DNA of 9,065 nt from Planctomycetota bacterium (GTDB lineage: Bacteria > Planctomycetota > Planctomycetia > Pirellulales > Lacipirellulaceae): contig JAADIN010000014.1 of NCBI GenBank assembly GCA_013151315.1, forward strand, positions 1 through 9,065, in the 5' to 3' direction. The notes under the pieces were generated by a model. It saw only the letters and a program-made list of their open reading frames with translations, made no database searches and was not told the DNA's origin. Shown piece after piece: positions 1 to 5,271 of this stretch (positions within the stretch are counted from its first letter, which is position 1; each line of letters begins with the position of its first letter). A program made the translations under genes and the position numbers.

Positions 1-69
1 GCTGTTGAGCGCATGGTGAAGAAGGCGTTGCCCGATATGCTCGACGGACGACTCAAGCTGTGGCTGTGA
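1..69 (+). CDS. 3' end of an unidentified protein-coding gene
   Basis: Frame 1 is open from the first base to a TGA at 67-69 and encodes 22 residues ending in DMLDGRLKLWL. The segment is basic and amphipathic, which suits the last helix of a cytoplasmic protein, but it is too short to assign to a family. The stop codon lies inside the left arm of the inverted repeat at 66-169, so the repeat element appears to supply the end of this gene. That this is a real gene is inferred from the open frame at the window edge and from the structured spacer that follows it. Confidence 0.5.
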   Translation, partial: AVERMVKKALPDMLDGRLKLWL

Positions 70-169
70 GCCGCACGGCGCTAGCCGCGGGTCCTGTGAT
101 GTGAGTGGACTTGTAGGTGGGTAGCTCGATGTCTCCTCCGCTACCCGACGCTAGCGCGTTGCGGCTCAC
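66..169. repeat. Imperfect inverted repeat, REP-like intergenic element
   Basis: The left arm (66-92) and right arm (143-169) are each 27 bases and are reverse complements at all but about four positions. Both arms carry the core GCGCTAGC next to a GAGCCGCA/TGCGGCTC end. The loop holds a competing smaller hairpin, GGGTAGC (119-125) with GCTACCC (140-146). The left arm overlaps the TGA stop of the upstream gene. I recall GCTAGC-centred palindromes of this kind as dispersed elements between planctomycete genes, but copy number cannot be seen here. It may also act as a transcript 3'-end stabiliser or a weak terminator; no T-run follows. Confidence 0.6.
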
Positions 170-319
170 TTGCAGAAAACTGATCTACCCTAAAATTCGG
201 GTTCGACAGAGCACAAGCTTCCGGTTGCCCTCTTGCAGCAAAACCGCCATACTGAGAAGGTAGTAGACGGCTGTTCATTAGCCGCACCTGGATTCGTTTG
301 GTTGGTATGGAGACTTTCA

Positions 320-1567
320 ATGGACAACCTCATCAATTGCCCTCATTGCAAGAATGAGTTCCCGCTCGATCAGGTCATGTCGGCTCAGCTCGACGAAACC
401 ATTCGTAGCGAGCTCGAGGCGGAATTTTCGGAGAAGACTCGCCGGTTGGTCGACGAGCGGAATCAGCTTGCCCAGCAGAAAAAACAACTCGCCGCCGGTC
501 AGGAACAACTCGACCAGCAGGTGCAGGACGCGGTTGCCAAGCAGCGCGGCGCGATCGAATCCAAGGCCCAGGCCGTCGCTCAGCAAGCGGTCGCCGTCGA
601 GATCAAAGATCGCGATCAACGCCTTGCCGAGGCGAGTGAAAGGCTCATGGCCTTTGAGCAACAAGAGCTGGGGCTCCGCAAGAAGGCACGCCAGCTTGAG
701 CAGCAAGCCGAGCAGCAGGAACTCGAAATCGGCCGACGCATGGATGTGGAGCGAAAGAAAGTCCGCGACCAAGTTCTGGCCCAGGCTCAAGAAGAAAATC
801 AATTCAAGCAAGCCGAGAAAGATCTGAAGATCCAATCCATGATCAAGCAGATCGACGAGCTGAAGCAGAAAGCCGAACAAGGTTCACAGCAAATTCAAGG
901 CGAAGTGCAAGAGATCGAACTCGAAAAACTCTTGCCCGAGCTTTTTCCTGGCGACGTGATCGAGCCTGTCGCAAAAGGGGTCCGCGGTGCCGATGTCTTG
1001 CAGCACGTTTTCGACCACAACGGACGCGATTGTGGCGCGATCCTCTGGGAATCAAAACGGACCAAAAATTGGAGCGACAAGTGGCTCAGCAAGGTGCGTG
1101 ATGACCAGGAAGAAGCGAAAGCCAATTGTGCTTGTATCATCAGTGCCGCGCTGCCCGAGTCGATTCGGCACTTCGGCGAAATCGGCGACGTTTGGGTGGC
1201 CAATTTTTCTTGTGTGCGCAGCGTCGCGGTCGCAATTCGTCGGGTGCTCATCGAGACGGCCCAAGCCCGACTGGCGTCGGAAGGCCAACAGGGAAAGATG
1301 GAAATCGTCTACAGCTACCTGTTCGGACCGGAATTTCGCAATCGCGTTCGCGGCCTTGTCGAGCCCTACGTCGAGATGCAGACTGACCTCGAGTCGGAGA
1401 AGCGAGCCTTCCAGCGGCACTGGAACAAGCGGCAAAAGCAACTCGACCGAGCGCTCGCCAGCACGACCGGCCTCTACGGCGACCTGCAAGGCATCCTTGG
1501 CAGCGGACTCCAAGAAATCGAAGGCATGGACCTCCTGGCTCTCGGAGTCGACGAGGAACCTGGGTAG
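320..1567 (+). CDS. DUF2130 domain protein: coiled coil plus PD-(D/E)XK-like domain
   Basis: This 415-residue protein of unknown function matches the DUF2130 (COG4487) type. It starts with a CPHC motif (C7-C10), possibly half of a zinc site. A long Gln/Glu/Lys/Arg-rich coiled coil follows at about residues 25-215. The C-terminal domain carries GADV (D225) and then WESK (E244, K246), spaced like the D...ExK core of PD-(D/E)XK nucleases, followed by KNWSDKWL. From family knowledge a nuclease fold is plausible; activity is not established. I chose ATG 320 because GGAG (309-312) sits 7 bases upstream and the family begins with a short lead into CPxC. The frame opens earlier, at 233, but that extension looks non-native. 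A TAAAAT at 191-196 could be a -10 box, without a good -35. No signal peptide or membrane segment is present, so it is probably cytoplasmic. Its convergent neighbour is a toxin-antitoxin pair. Confidence 0.9.
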   Translation: MDNLINCPHCKNEFPLDQVMSAQLDETIRSELEAEFSEKTRRLVDERNQLAQQKKQLAAGQEQLDQQVQDAVAKQRGAIESKAQAVAQQAVAVEIKDRDQRLAEASERLMAFEQQELGLRKKARQLEQQAEQQELEIGRRMDVERKKVRDQVLAQAQEENQFKQAEKDLKIQSMIKQIDELKQKAEQGSQQIQGEVQEIELEKLLPELFPGDVIEPVAKGVRGADVLQHVFDHNGRDCGAILWESKRTKNWSDKWLSKVRDDQEEAKANCACIISAALPESIRHFGEIGDVWVANFSCVRSVAVAIRRVLIETAQARLASEGQQGKMEIVYSYLFGPEFRNRVRGLVEPYVEMQTDLESEKRAFQRHWNKRQKQLDRALASTTGLYGDLQGILGSGLQEIEGMDLLALGVDEEPG

Positions 1568-1576
1568 GCCTTCCTT

Positions 1577-1603
1577 TTTCGCGTATTTCGTGCCTTTCGT
1601 GGT
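1577..1603. repeat. Three-copy 9-bp tandem repeat (TTTCGTGNN)
   Basis: Three adjacent nonamers, TTTCGCGTA, TTTCGTGCC and TTTCGTGGT, fill the short spacer between the converging DUF2130 gene and the antitoxin gene. Period and phase are exact, with TTTCG at 1577, 1586 and 1595. I recall similar nonamer strings between genes in planctomycetes and other bacteria, but cannot confirm that here. No terminator hairpin is visible in the spacer. Confidence 0.55.
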
Positions 1604-1610
1604 TCTTCTT

Positions 1611-1925
1611 TTAGCGAGAAGCCTGGGTATCTTCGGTGATGCTCATTCGCAATCCCACGGCACTGAGCACCTTGGTCAACGTATCCAAGCGAGGATTGCC
1701 CTTTTGGGAAAGAGTACGATAAAGCGTCTCACGCCCCAATTTGGTTTCCTCGGCGAGTGAAGACATTCCCCCAAGCCGTGCTTTCGCAACATGCTTCAAC
1801 GCTTCGGTGAAAAGCTCCACGTTCCCATCAGCCAAGCATTCATCAAGATAGACCGCGGCCGCATCTGCGTCTTTCAAAACTTCAAGGCGAGTTTTGTCAA
1901 ATGATTGACTAGGTTGGTGAGCCAT
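1611..1925 (-). CDS. HigA-like antitoxin, HTH addiction-module antidote (HI1420 type)
   Basis: This 104-residue protein is the antidote of a type II toxin-antitoxin module of the HI1420/COG3636 kind. The N-terminal half (about 10-50), with AVYLDECLADGNVELFTEAL, is the part expected to contact the toxin. The C-terminal half is a Cro/CI-like helix-turn-helix (about 52-92) with the probable recognition helix GRETLYRTLS at 65-74 and NPRLDTLTKVLSAVGL after it. Length and motif order match the family. Its ATG lies inside the end of the toxin gene (17-bp overlap), so translation is probably coupled. Toxin-first order is normal for this family. From family behaviour it should bind its toxin and repress their shared promoter; the palindrome at 2276-2297 is the likely target. 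Confidence 0.88.
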   Translation of the reverse strand: MAHQPSQSFDKTRLEVLKDADAAAVYLDECLADGNVELFTEALKHVAKARLGGMSSLAEETKLGRETLYRTLSQKGNPRLDTLTKVLSAVGLRMSITEDTQASR

Positions 1926-2262
1926 CGTTTTTCTTCCTTTCCTCGTAATCTGCCAAGCGTTGTTTTGCCAAGGCTATCGCTTTCTTTTGATCTCGCTTTG
2001 CAGAACCGGCGAGCAGCAATACGATCTTCTGGCCAATCACTGCGTAAAAAATGCGATATCCAGGTCCGCAATGCTCTCGCATTTCAAACACGCCGGGGGC
2101 ATTCTTTATCGTTTTCCAATCGCCAAAATTGCCATGTGCTGCCCGATCGATCCGAGCAGTCAATTTCGCTCTGGCCACAACATCCTTCAAGCGAAGCAAC
2201 CAGTCTCGAAACGGCATCTTGCCATCGCGATCAGCGTATTCTTCGATGCCATACTGCTTCAT
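1909..2262 (-). CDS. RelE/ParE-family toxin (HI1419 / Gp49-like)
   Basis: This 117-residue protein is the toxin of the pair. The hallmark stretch is GVFEMREHCGPGYRIFY (57-73), followed by the strand KIVLLLAGSAKRDQ (79-92) and a Lys-rich helix, as in COG3657/Gp49-like addiction-module killers. Family members are small basic RNA-interferase-type proteins acting on translated mRNA in the cytoplasm; the target of this one is not shown by sequence. The family usually has GG before the Lys of the last strand and here it reads GSAK, a mild change. The start is fixed by AAGAAGG (2268-2274) five bases before ATG, with the promoter just upstream. The 3' end overlaps the antitoxin start. The pair sits directly after the ATPase gene on the same strand but has its own promoter. 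Confidence 0.88.
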   Translation of the reverse strand: MKQYGIEEYADRDGKMPFRDWLLRLKDVVARAKLTARIDRAAHGNFGDWKTIKNAPGVFEMREHCGPGYRIFYAVIGQKIVLLLAGSAKRDQKKAIALAKQRLADYEERKKNDGSPT

Positions 2263-2275
2263 TACGCCCTTCTTG

Positions 2276-2297
2276 AGTGTATCTTATAAAACACACT
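2276..2297. promoter_or_regulatory. 22-bp palindromic operator in the toxin-antitoxin promoter
   Basis: The 22 bases are symmetric at 9 of 11 pairs around a central TTATAA, with outer half-sites AGTGT and ACACT. The palindrome covers the -10 box and most of the spacer and stops next to the -35 box, so a dimer bound here would block RNA polymerase. Autorepression by the helix-turn-helix antitoxin is the natural reading, by analogy with known HigA operators. Confidence 0.6.
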
Positions 2298-2304
2298 TTG
2301 TCAA
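2276..2304 (-). promoter_or_regulatory. Sigma-70-type promoter of the toxin-antitoxin operon
   Basis: Read on the minus strand, a perfect -35 TTGACA (2304-2299) is followed by a 17-bp spacer and the -10 TACACT (2281-2276, 4 of 6 matches to TATAAT). The toxin ATG at 2262 lies only 13 bases past the -10 box, so the predicted transcript start falls around 2268-2270 and the leader would be about 6-8 bases. The ribosome site AAGAAGG would then be partly untranscribed, so the toxin message may be nearly leaderless. Confidence 0.7.
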
Positions 2305-2323
2305 GTCGGTTGGCTATGCAGCG

Positions 2324-3130
2324 CTAAGAAACCGCCGGAAGCTGCATCGCTTCATGGGCCGATTGGATTGTCGACGAGCAGACCATTTCCTCTCCGCTGC
2401 TCGAACCGGCCAGCAGCGCATAATCGGCCAGCCGGTTAACGCGGCGCGGAACGCCGCCAGCCAAACGATACATCTCGCTAAGCGCCTGGTCCTCGAACAA
2501 GGGCCGCTCGCAGCCTGCTTCGACCAGCGCGAGTTGCAAATAACCCGTCGTGTCGAGCTCATCCCACGGCTGCAAATCGATCCGCAAATCGACCAACTCC
2601 AACAGCCCGTTGCCCAAACGAACCGCCTGATTATGATTGGAGGCAAGCACCAGGGTGAGCCAACCCTCGCTAGTGGCATAAAGATTCGCCAGCCGTTGAA
2701 GGTGCGTTAAAAGATCAGGCCCCGCCTGATCGGCATTGTCCAGCAGCAAGACGGTCGGCACCTGCTGCAATTGATTTTCGTTGATCCGGTCAGTCAATTG
2801 ACGAAACAGCCGTACCAAATCGTCTTCCAGTCGCACCGGTGCTTGCAGTTCGACGCCCAGTTGCCAAGCAAACTCGCGCGACGATATCCCCAGCAAATCG
2901 ACCTGAGCAACCGCCCGACCTTGTTGCCGACATTCGCGAGCAAAAACCTCGAGCAGCAGCGACTTGCCCAGCCCGGGCTCGCCCAACACCAACCCCAACC
3001 GACGACCCTGGTCGACCAGAAACCGCAGCCGAGCCAACGATTCACGTTGGCCCGAACCTTCGTAGAAAAGAGACGGATCGAGTCCGCTAGGAAAAGGCGT
3101 TTTTTCTAGTCCCCAGTGCGATTGGTACAT
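2324..3130 (-). CDS. ExeA/GspA-like AAA ATPase, short form
   Basis: This 268-residue cytoplasmic P-loop ATPase starts with the family's typical MYQSHWGLEKTPFPSGLDP. It carries Walker A GEPGLGKS (50-57), Walker B VLLLDNAD (127-134), a sensor-like LASNH, and GGVPRRVNRLADYAL near the C-terminus, typical of the ExeA/MSHA-type group. Full ExeA proteins of type II secretion have a membrane segment and a peptidoglycan-binding domain; both are absent, so this is the ATPase module alone and its partner is unknown. The residue after the Walker B Asp is Asn, not the usual catalytic Glu. I chose ATG 3130 because family members begin at MYxxxWGL. An in-frame ATG at 3226, preceded by GGGG, would add 32 residues (MSNFEQGMSNF...) that look non-native but cannot be ruled out. 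It is divergent from rsmE and lies upstream of the toxin-antitoxin pair. Confidence 0.85.
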   Translation of the reverse strand: MYQSHWGLEKTPFPSGLDPSLFYEGSGQRESLARLRFLVDQGRRLGLVLGEPGLGKSLLLEVFARECRQQGRAVAQVDLLGISSREFAWQLGVELQAPVRLEDDLVRLFRQLTDRINENQLQQVPTVLLLDNADQAGPDLLTHLQRLANLYATSEGWLTLVLASNHNQAVRLGNGLLELVDLRIDLQPWDELDTTGYLQLALVEAGCERPLFEDQALSEMYRLAGGVPRRVNRLADYALLAGSSSGEEMVCSSTIQSAHEAMQLPAVS

Positions 3131-3191
3131 ACGGATAAGTCTCTTGAGTGTTGCCGTCGATCGGGACACAATGCTCCTAGGGAGCCCTACA

Positions 3192-3226
3192 TCAAAGTTC
3201 GACATTCCTTGTTCGAAATTCGACAT
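3192..3226. repeat. Pair of direct repeats 21 bp apart in a divergent promoter region
   Basis: TCAAAGTTCGACAT (3192-3205) and TCGAAATTCGACAT (3213-3226) match at 12 of 14 positions and are offset by exactly 21 bp, two turns of the helix. They lie between the divergent starts of the ATPase gene and rsmE. They could be paired regulator sites or a small local duplication. If the ATPase started at 3226 they would encode the doubled MSNF at its N-terminus. Confidence 0.4.
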
Positions 3227-3251
3227 TTAATCCCCGAAATCCTTCTCTTTC

Positions 3252-3947
3252 ATGCCTGACCGCTACTATTCAGTCGAGCCGATCCGAGGCACCACCGCCA
3301 CGCTAGCAGGTAGTGAGGCCCATCATCTGCTGCACGTCATGCGAGCCAAGCCGGGCCACCCGCTCGTGCTCTTCGATGGCCAGGGTGGCGAGTATCAAGC
3401 CGAGTTGACCCATTGTGGCCGCTCGACCGTCGAACTCAGGATCGGCCCCAAACTGGATATCGAGCGCGAACACCCCTTCGAGCTCACCCTTGCCATCGCA
3501 CTCCCAAAAGGCGACCGGCAGCGCTGGCTGATCGAAAAGGCTGTCGAGCTTGGGGTCAGCCGGCTCGTTCCCCTGCGAACAGCCCGCTCGGTCGCTGGCA
3601 GCGAACAAGCTTCCTCAAAACTCGAGCGCTACATCATCGAAGCCAGCAAACAATGTGGCCGCAACCGACTGATGCAGCTCGCGCCGCCTCAAAAATTGGC
3701 CGAACTCTTAAGCCAAGAAGCATCGAGCATTCGAATTTTGGCTCACCCAGGCGGTGGCCCGTTTGCCGAGCTGAAATTGAACTCCACAGAAAATCGCACG
3801 CTAGCGATCGGCCCCGAAGGAGGTTTTTCTGACGAGGAGGTAGCGCAAACAATCGAAGCAGGCTGGAAAACCGTCGGGCTCGGTAGCCGAATCCTTCGCC
3901 TCGAAACCGCAGCCCTCGCGCTGATCTCTGCCGTCGTCTTGCGCTAG
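3252..3947 (+). CDS. rsmE: 16S rRNA (uracil-1498-N3)-methyltransferase
   Basis: RsmE transfers a methyl group from S-adenosylmethionine to N3 of U1498 in 16S rRNA of the small subunit. At 231 residues it is close to the usual 240-250. The N-terminal PUA-like barrel (about 1-70) includes EAHHLLHVMRAKPG. The C-terminal SPOUT domain with the trefoil knot carries KGDRQRWLIEKAVELGV (86-102), EASKQCGR (130-137), the SAM-loop IGPEGGFSDEE (186-196) and LGSRILRLETA (210-220). All signature motifs are present, so it should be active. The ATG at 3252 gives the expected short lead to the barrel; no Shine-Dalgarno is seen before it. It is divergent from the ATPase gene and is transcribed towards the 30-bp palindrome at 3981. 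Confidence 0.95.
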   Translation: MPDRYYSVEPIRGTTATLAGSEAHHLLHVMRAKPGHPLVLFDGQGGEYQAELTHCGRSTVELRIGPKLDIEREHPFELTLAIALPKGDRQRWLIEKAVELGVSRLVPLRTARSVAGSEQASSKLERYIIEASKQCGRNRLMQLAPPQKLAELLSQEASSIRILAHPGGGPFAELKLNSTENRTLAIGPEGGFSDEEVAQTIEAGWKTVGLGSRILRLETAALALISAVVLR

Positions 3948-3980
3948 TGCGATTTTGAAAAAATTTAGTATAGCGGCTGA

Positions 3981-4010
3981 AAAGCCTGGGGGTTGCAACC
4001 CCCAGGCTTT
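3981..4010. terminator. Perfect 30-bp palindrome between convergent genes
   Basis: The arms AAAGCCTGGGGG and CCCCCAGGCTTT flank a self-complementary TTGCAA, so all 30 bases equal their reverse complement. As RNA it would form a 12-bp GC-rich stem with a tight loop on either strand. It starts 34 bp past the rsmE stop and 107 bp past the YkgJ-like gene on the other strand, the right place for a two-way terminator. A-rich and T-rich ends are only three bases long, so it may act as a 3'-end stabiliser or be a dispersed repeat instead. Confidence 0.55.
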
Positions 4011-4116
4011 GGCAATCAGCGTTTGTCAGCGGTTCCTTTTTTTCTCTTCCGGTTTTCGCTCGATCACCCCAAACAGATGCCCCCCAGGGCAACCTCCTTA
4101 TCGAGTACCGCGCAGG

Positions 4117-4560
4117 TTATGACATCACAGGAAGTAGGGCCGGCTTGCGGCTGCGAATGCTCTTGCCTTTGGGCTGAATGACCGCTTCGGTGTAGTCGCC
4201 CACTTGCTCGGCGGTTTCCAAATAAAATTCATAAGTCCAGTCGTCGTCGTATTCGCAATTCTTGGTCGTGTATTCGCGGCAGATTTCGGGCCGCGTATCG
4301 TAAATGCCACACATGTTGTTGTCTTGCAGGTGCTTGCACTTGGTGTGGACCAACAGATACCAATCATCGTCTTCCTTGAAGACACTGGCCCGTTCGTGGA
4401 GCAGAAACCAACGTAGGTATTCCAGTTCACTGAAGGTGTCGGGGTTTTCGATCGGCAGGGCGAAATACCGGCAACACTTGGCCGTGCAGTACTCGCACAA
4501 AACCTCTCCTTCGGGGAGGTTTTTTCGATCGATCTTTACGATGCCAAATGCGTCCGACAT
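4117..4560 (-). CDS. YkgJ-like cysteine-cluster protein
   Basis: This 147-residue protein has the YkgJ-type metal-binding cysteine pattern: CEYCTAKCC (C22, C25, C29, C30), then C75, C84, C94 and C102, including GIYDTRPEICREY (85-97), the family signature around the conserved RP..C. The cluster is expected to bind zinc or an iron-sulfur centre. The molecular role of the family is not settled, and no catalytic function is claimed here. No signal peptide or membrane segment is seen, so it is probably cytoplasmic. The start is supported by GAAGGGG (4568-4574) seven bases upstream of ATG. It lies 138 bp after the Nudix gene on the same strand, so it may be read from that operon or from its own promoter; no strong promoter is visible. 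Confidence 0.85.
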   Translation of the reverse strand: MSDAFGIVKIDRKNLPEGEVLCEYCTAKCCRYFALPIENPDTFSELEYLRWFLLHERASVFKEDDDWYLLVHTKCKHLQDNNMCGIYDTRPEICREYTTKNCEYDDDWTYEFYLETAEQVGDYTEAVIQPKGKSIRSRKPALLPVMS

Positions 4561-4694
4561 GCCGCAGCCCCTTCATGAATAGGAAAACTTTGCCCAGAGC
4601 GAGCAATTTATCACGTTCTGCGCAGAAGGTAAATGAGGGGCAGGAAGAGTGACGAAGGGGGAGTTCTGAGTTCTGGCTAATCACCCCTCGATTT

Positions 4695-4708
4695 TTCGTC
4701 ATTCGTCA
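4695..4708. repeat. Heptamer duplication TTCGTCA at the Nudix gene 3' end
   Basis: Two adjacent copies of TTCGTCA span the last codons and stop of the Nudix gene. On the minus strand the TGA stop comes from the repeat unit TGACGAA. A second, unrelated heptamer pair (GAGTTCT twice, 4661-4674) lies 20 bp away. Both look like small slippage duplications. Confidence 0.4.
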
Positions 4709-5268
4709 TTTGCCTCCGGCCCCGCTTTTCTGAGCATTCGCAAAACGCTTTCTTCGCCGGTAACTTCCAGCACTTCTTGGCAGGAAAACCAGCGAATGTC
4801 GTTCGATTCTTCGCTCAGGATGAGTTGCTGGTCGGCTGCCGCTCGAAATAAAAAGCGGAGGTCGTGGTGGTCGTGAGCGTCTTCGATCAAGGAGCCGGCG
4901 GAATCGACTCGCGACGGAATACGGTGGACATCGATGTCGAATGGCTGCGAGAGGACTAATTCTAACTCTAGCAGCCCGGTCTCTTCTTCAACTTCTCGAC
5001 GGGCAACGGCTACGACATCGCTATCGCTATCGGCATGGCCTCCCGGCTGAAGCCAACGGCCCAGCTTGCGGTGATGGACCAGCACGCAATGGTTTTGGTC
5101 GTGGGAGAGCACCCAGGCCGAGGCGGTGATGTGACCGGGGCGGCAATGGCGTTCGAAGCACTCGGGCGAGTTGGTGACTAGCTGACCGATTCGCTCGGCA
5201 ACGTCGGCTTCGTCCGGGTGCTGTAAAACGTACTGCTTGAGCATGTCGAGAAGTGGTTGGCGATGCAT
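4699..5268 (-). CDS. Nudix hydrolase with an altered Nudix box
   Basis: This 189-residue cytoplasmic protein would hydrolyse a nucleoside diphosphate linked to another moiety; the substrate cannot be told from sequence. The N-terminal 45 residues are helical. The Nudix fold follows, with TASAWVLSHD as first strand, then GRWLQPGGHAD and the box at 77-99, ending REVEEETGL with the metal-binding glutamates E92, E95 and E96 intact. Against the G-x5-E-x7-REUxEExGU consensus, the first Glu is Ser (S83). The C-terminal part (DIRWFSCQEVLEV) has the usual final strand and helix. ATG 5268 comes 3 bp after the stop of the lipoate-ligase-like gene, so the two are almost certainly co-transcribed and perhaps translationally coupled. 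A 7-bp duplication forms its last codons and stop. Confidence 0.88.
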   Translation of the reverse strand: MHRQPLLDMLKQYVLQHPDEADVAERIGQLVTNSPECFERHCRPGHITASAWVLSHDQNHCVLVHHRKLGRWLQPGGHADSDSDVVAVARREVEEETGLLELELVLSQPFDIDVHRIPSRVDSAGSLIEDAHDHHDLRFLFRAAADQQLILSEESNDIRWFSCQEVLEVTGEESVLRMLRKAGPEANDE

Positions 5269-5271
5269 GGA

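Noticed and set aside
233..319. 29-residue N-terminal extension of the DUF2130 protein
   Set aside because: ATG 320 has a good GGAG at the right spacing and begins just before the family's CPxC motif; the extension lacks a ribosome site.
317..880. A 187-codon minus-strand frame rich in Leu under the DUF2130 coiled coil
   Set aside because: It is the antisense of Gln/Glu/Lys-rich coiled-coil codons, which gives Leu/Phe-rich false membrane-like frames.
2051..2710. A 219-codon plus-strand frame across the toxin promoter and the ATPase 3' end
   Set aside because: It runs antisense to the toxin and the ATPase, both with clear family motifs, and shows no recognisable motif.
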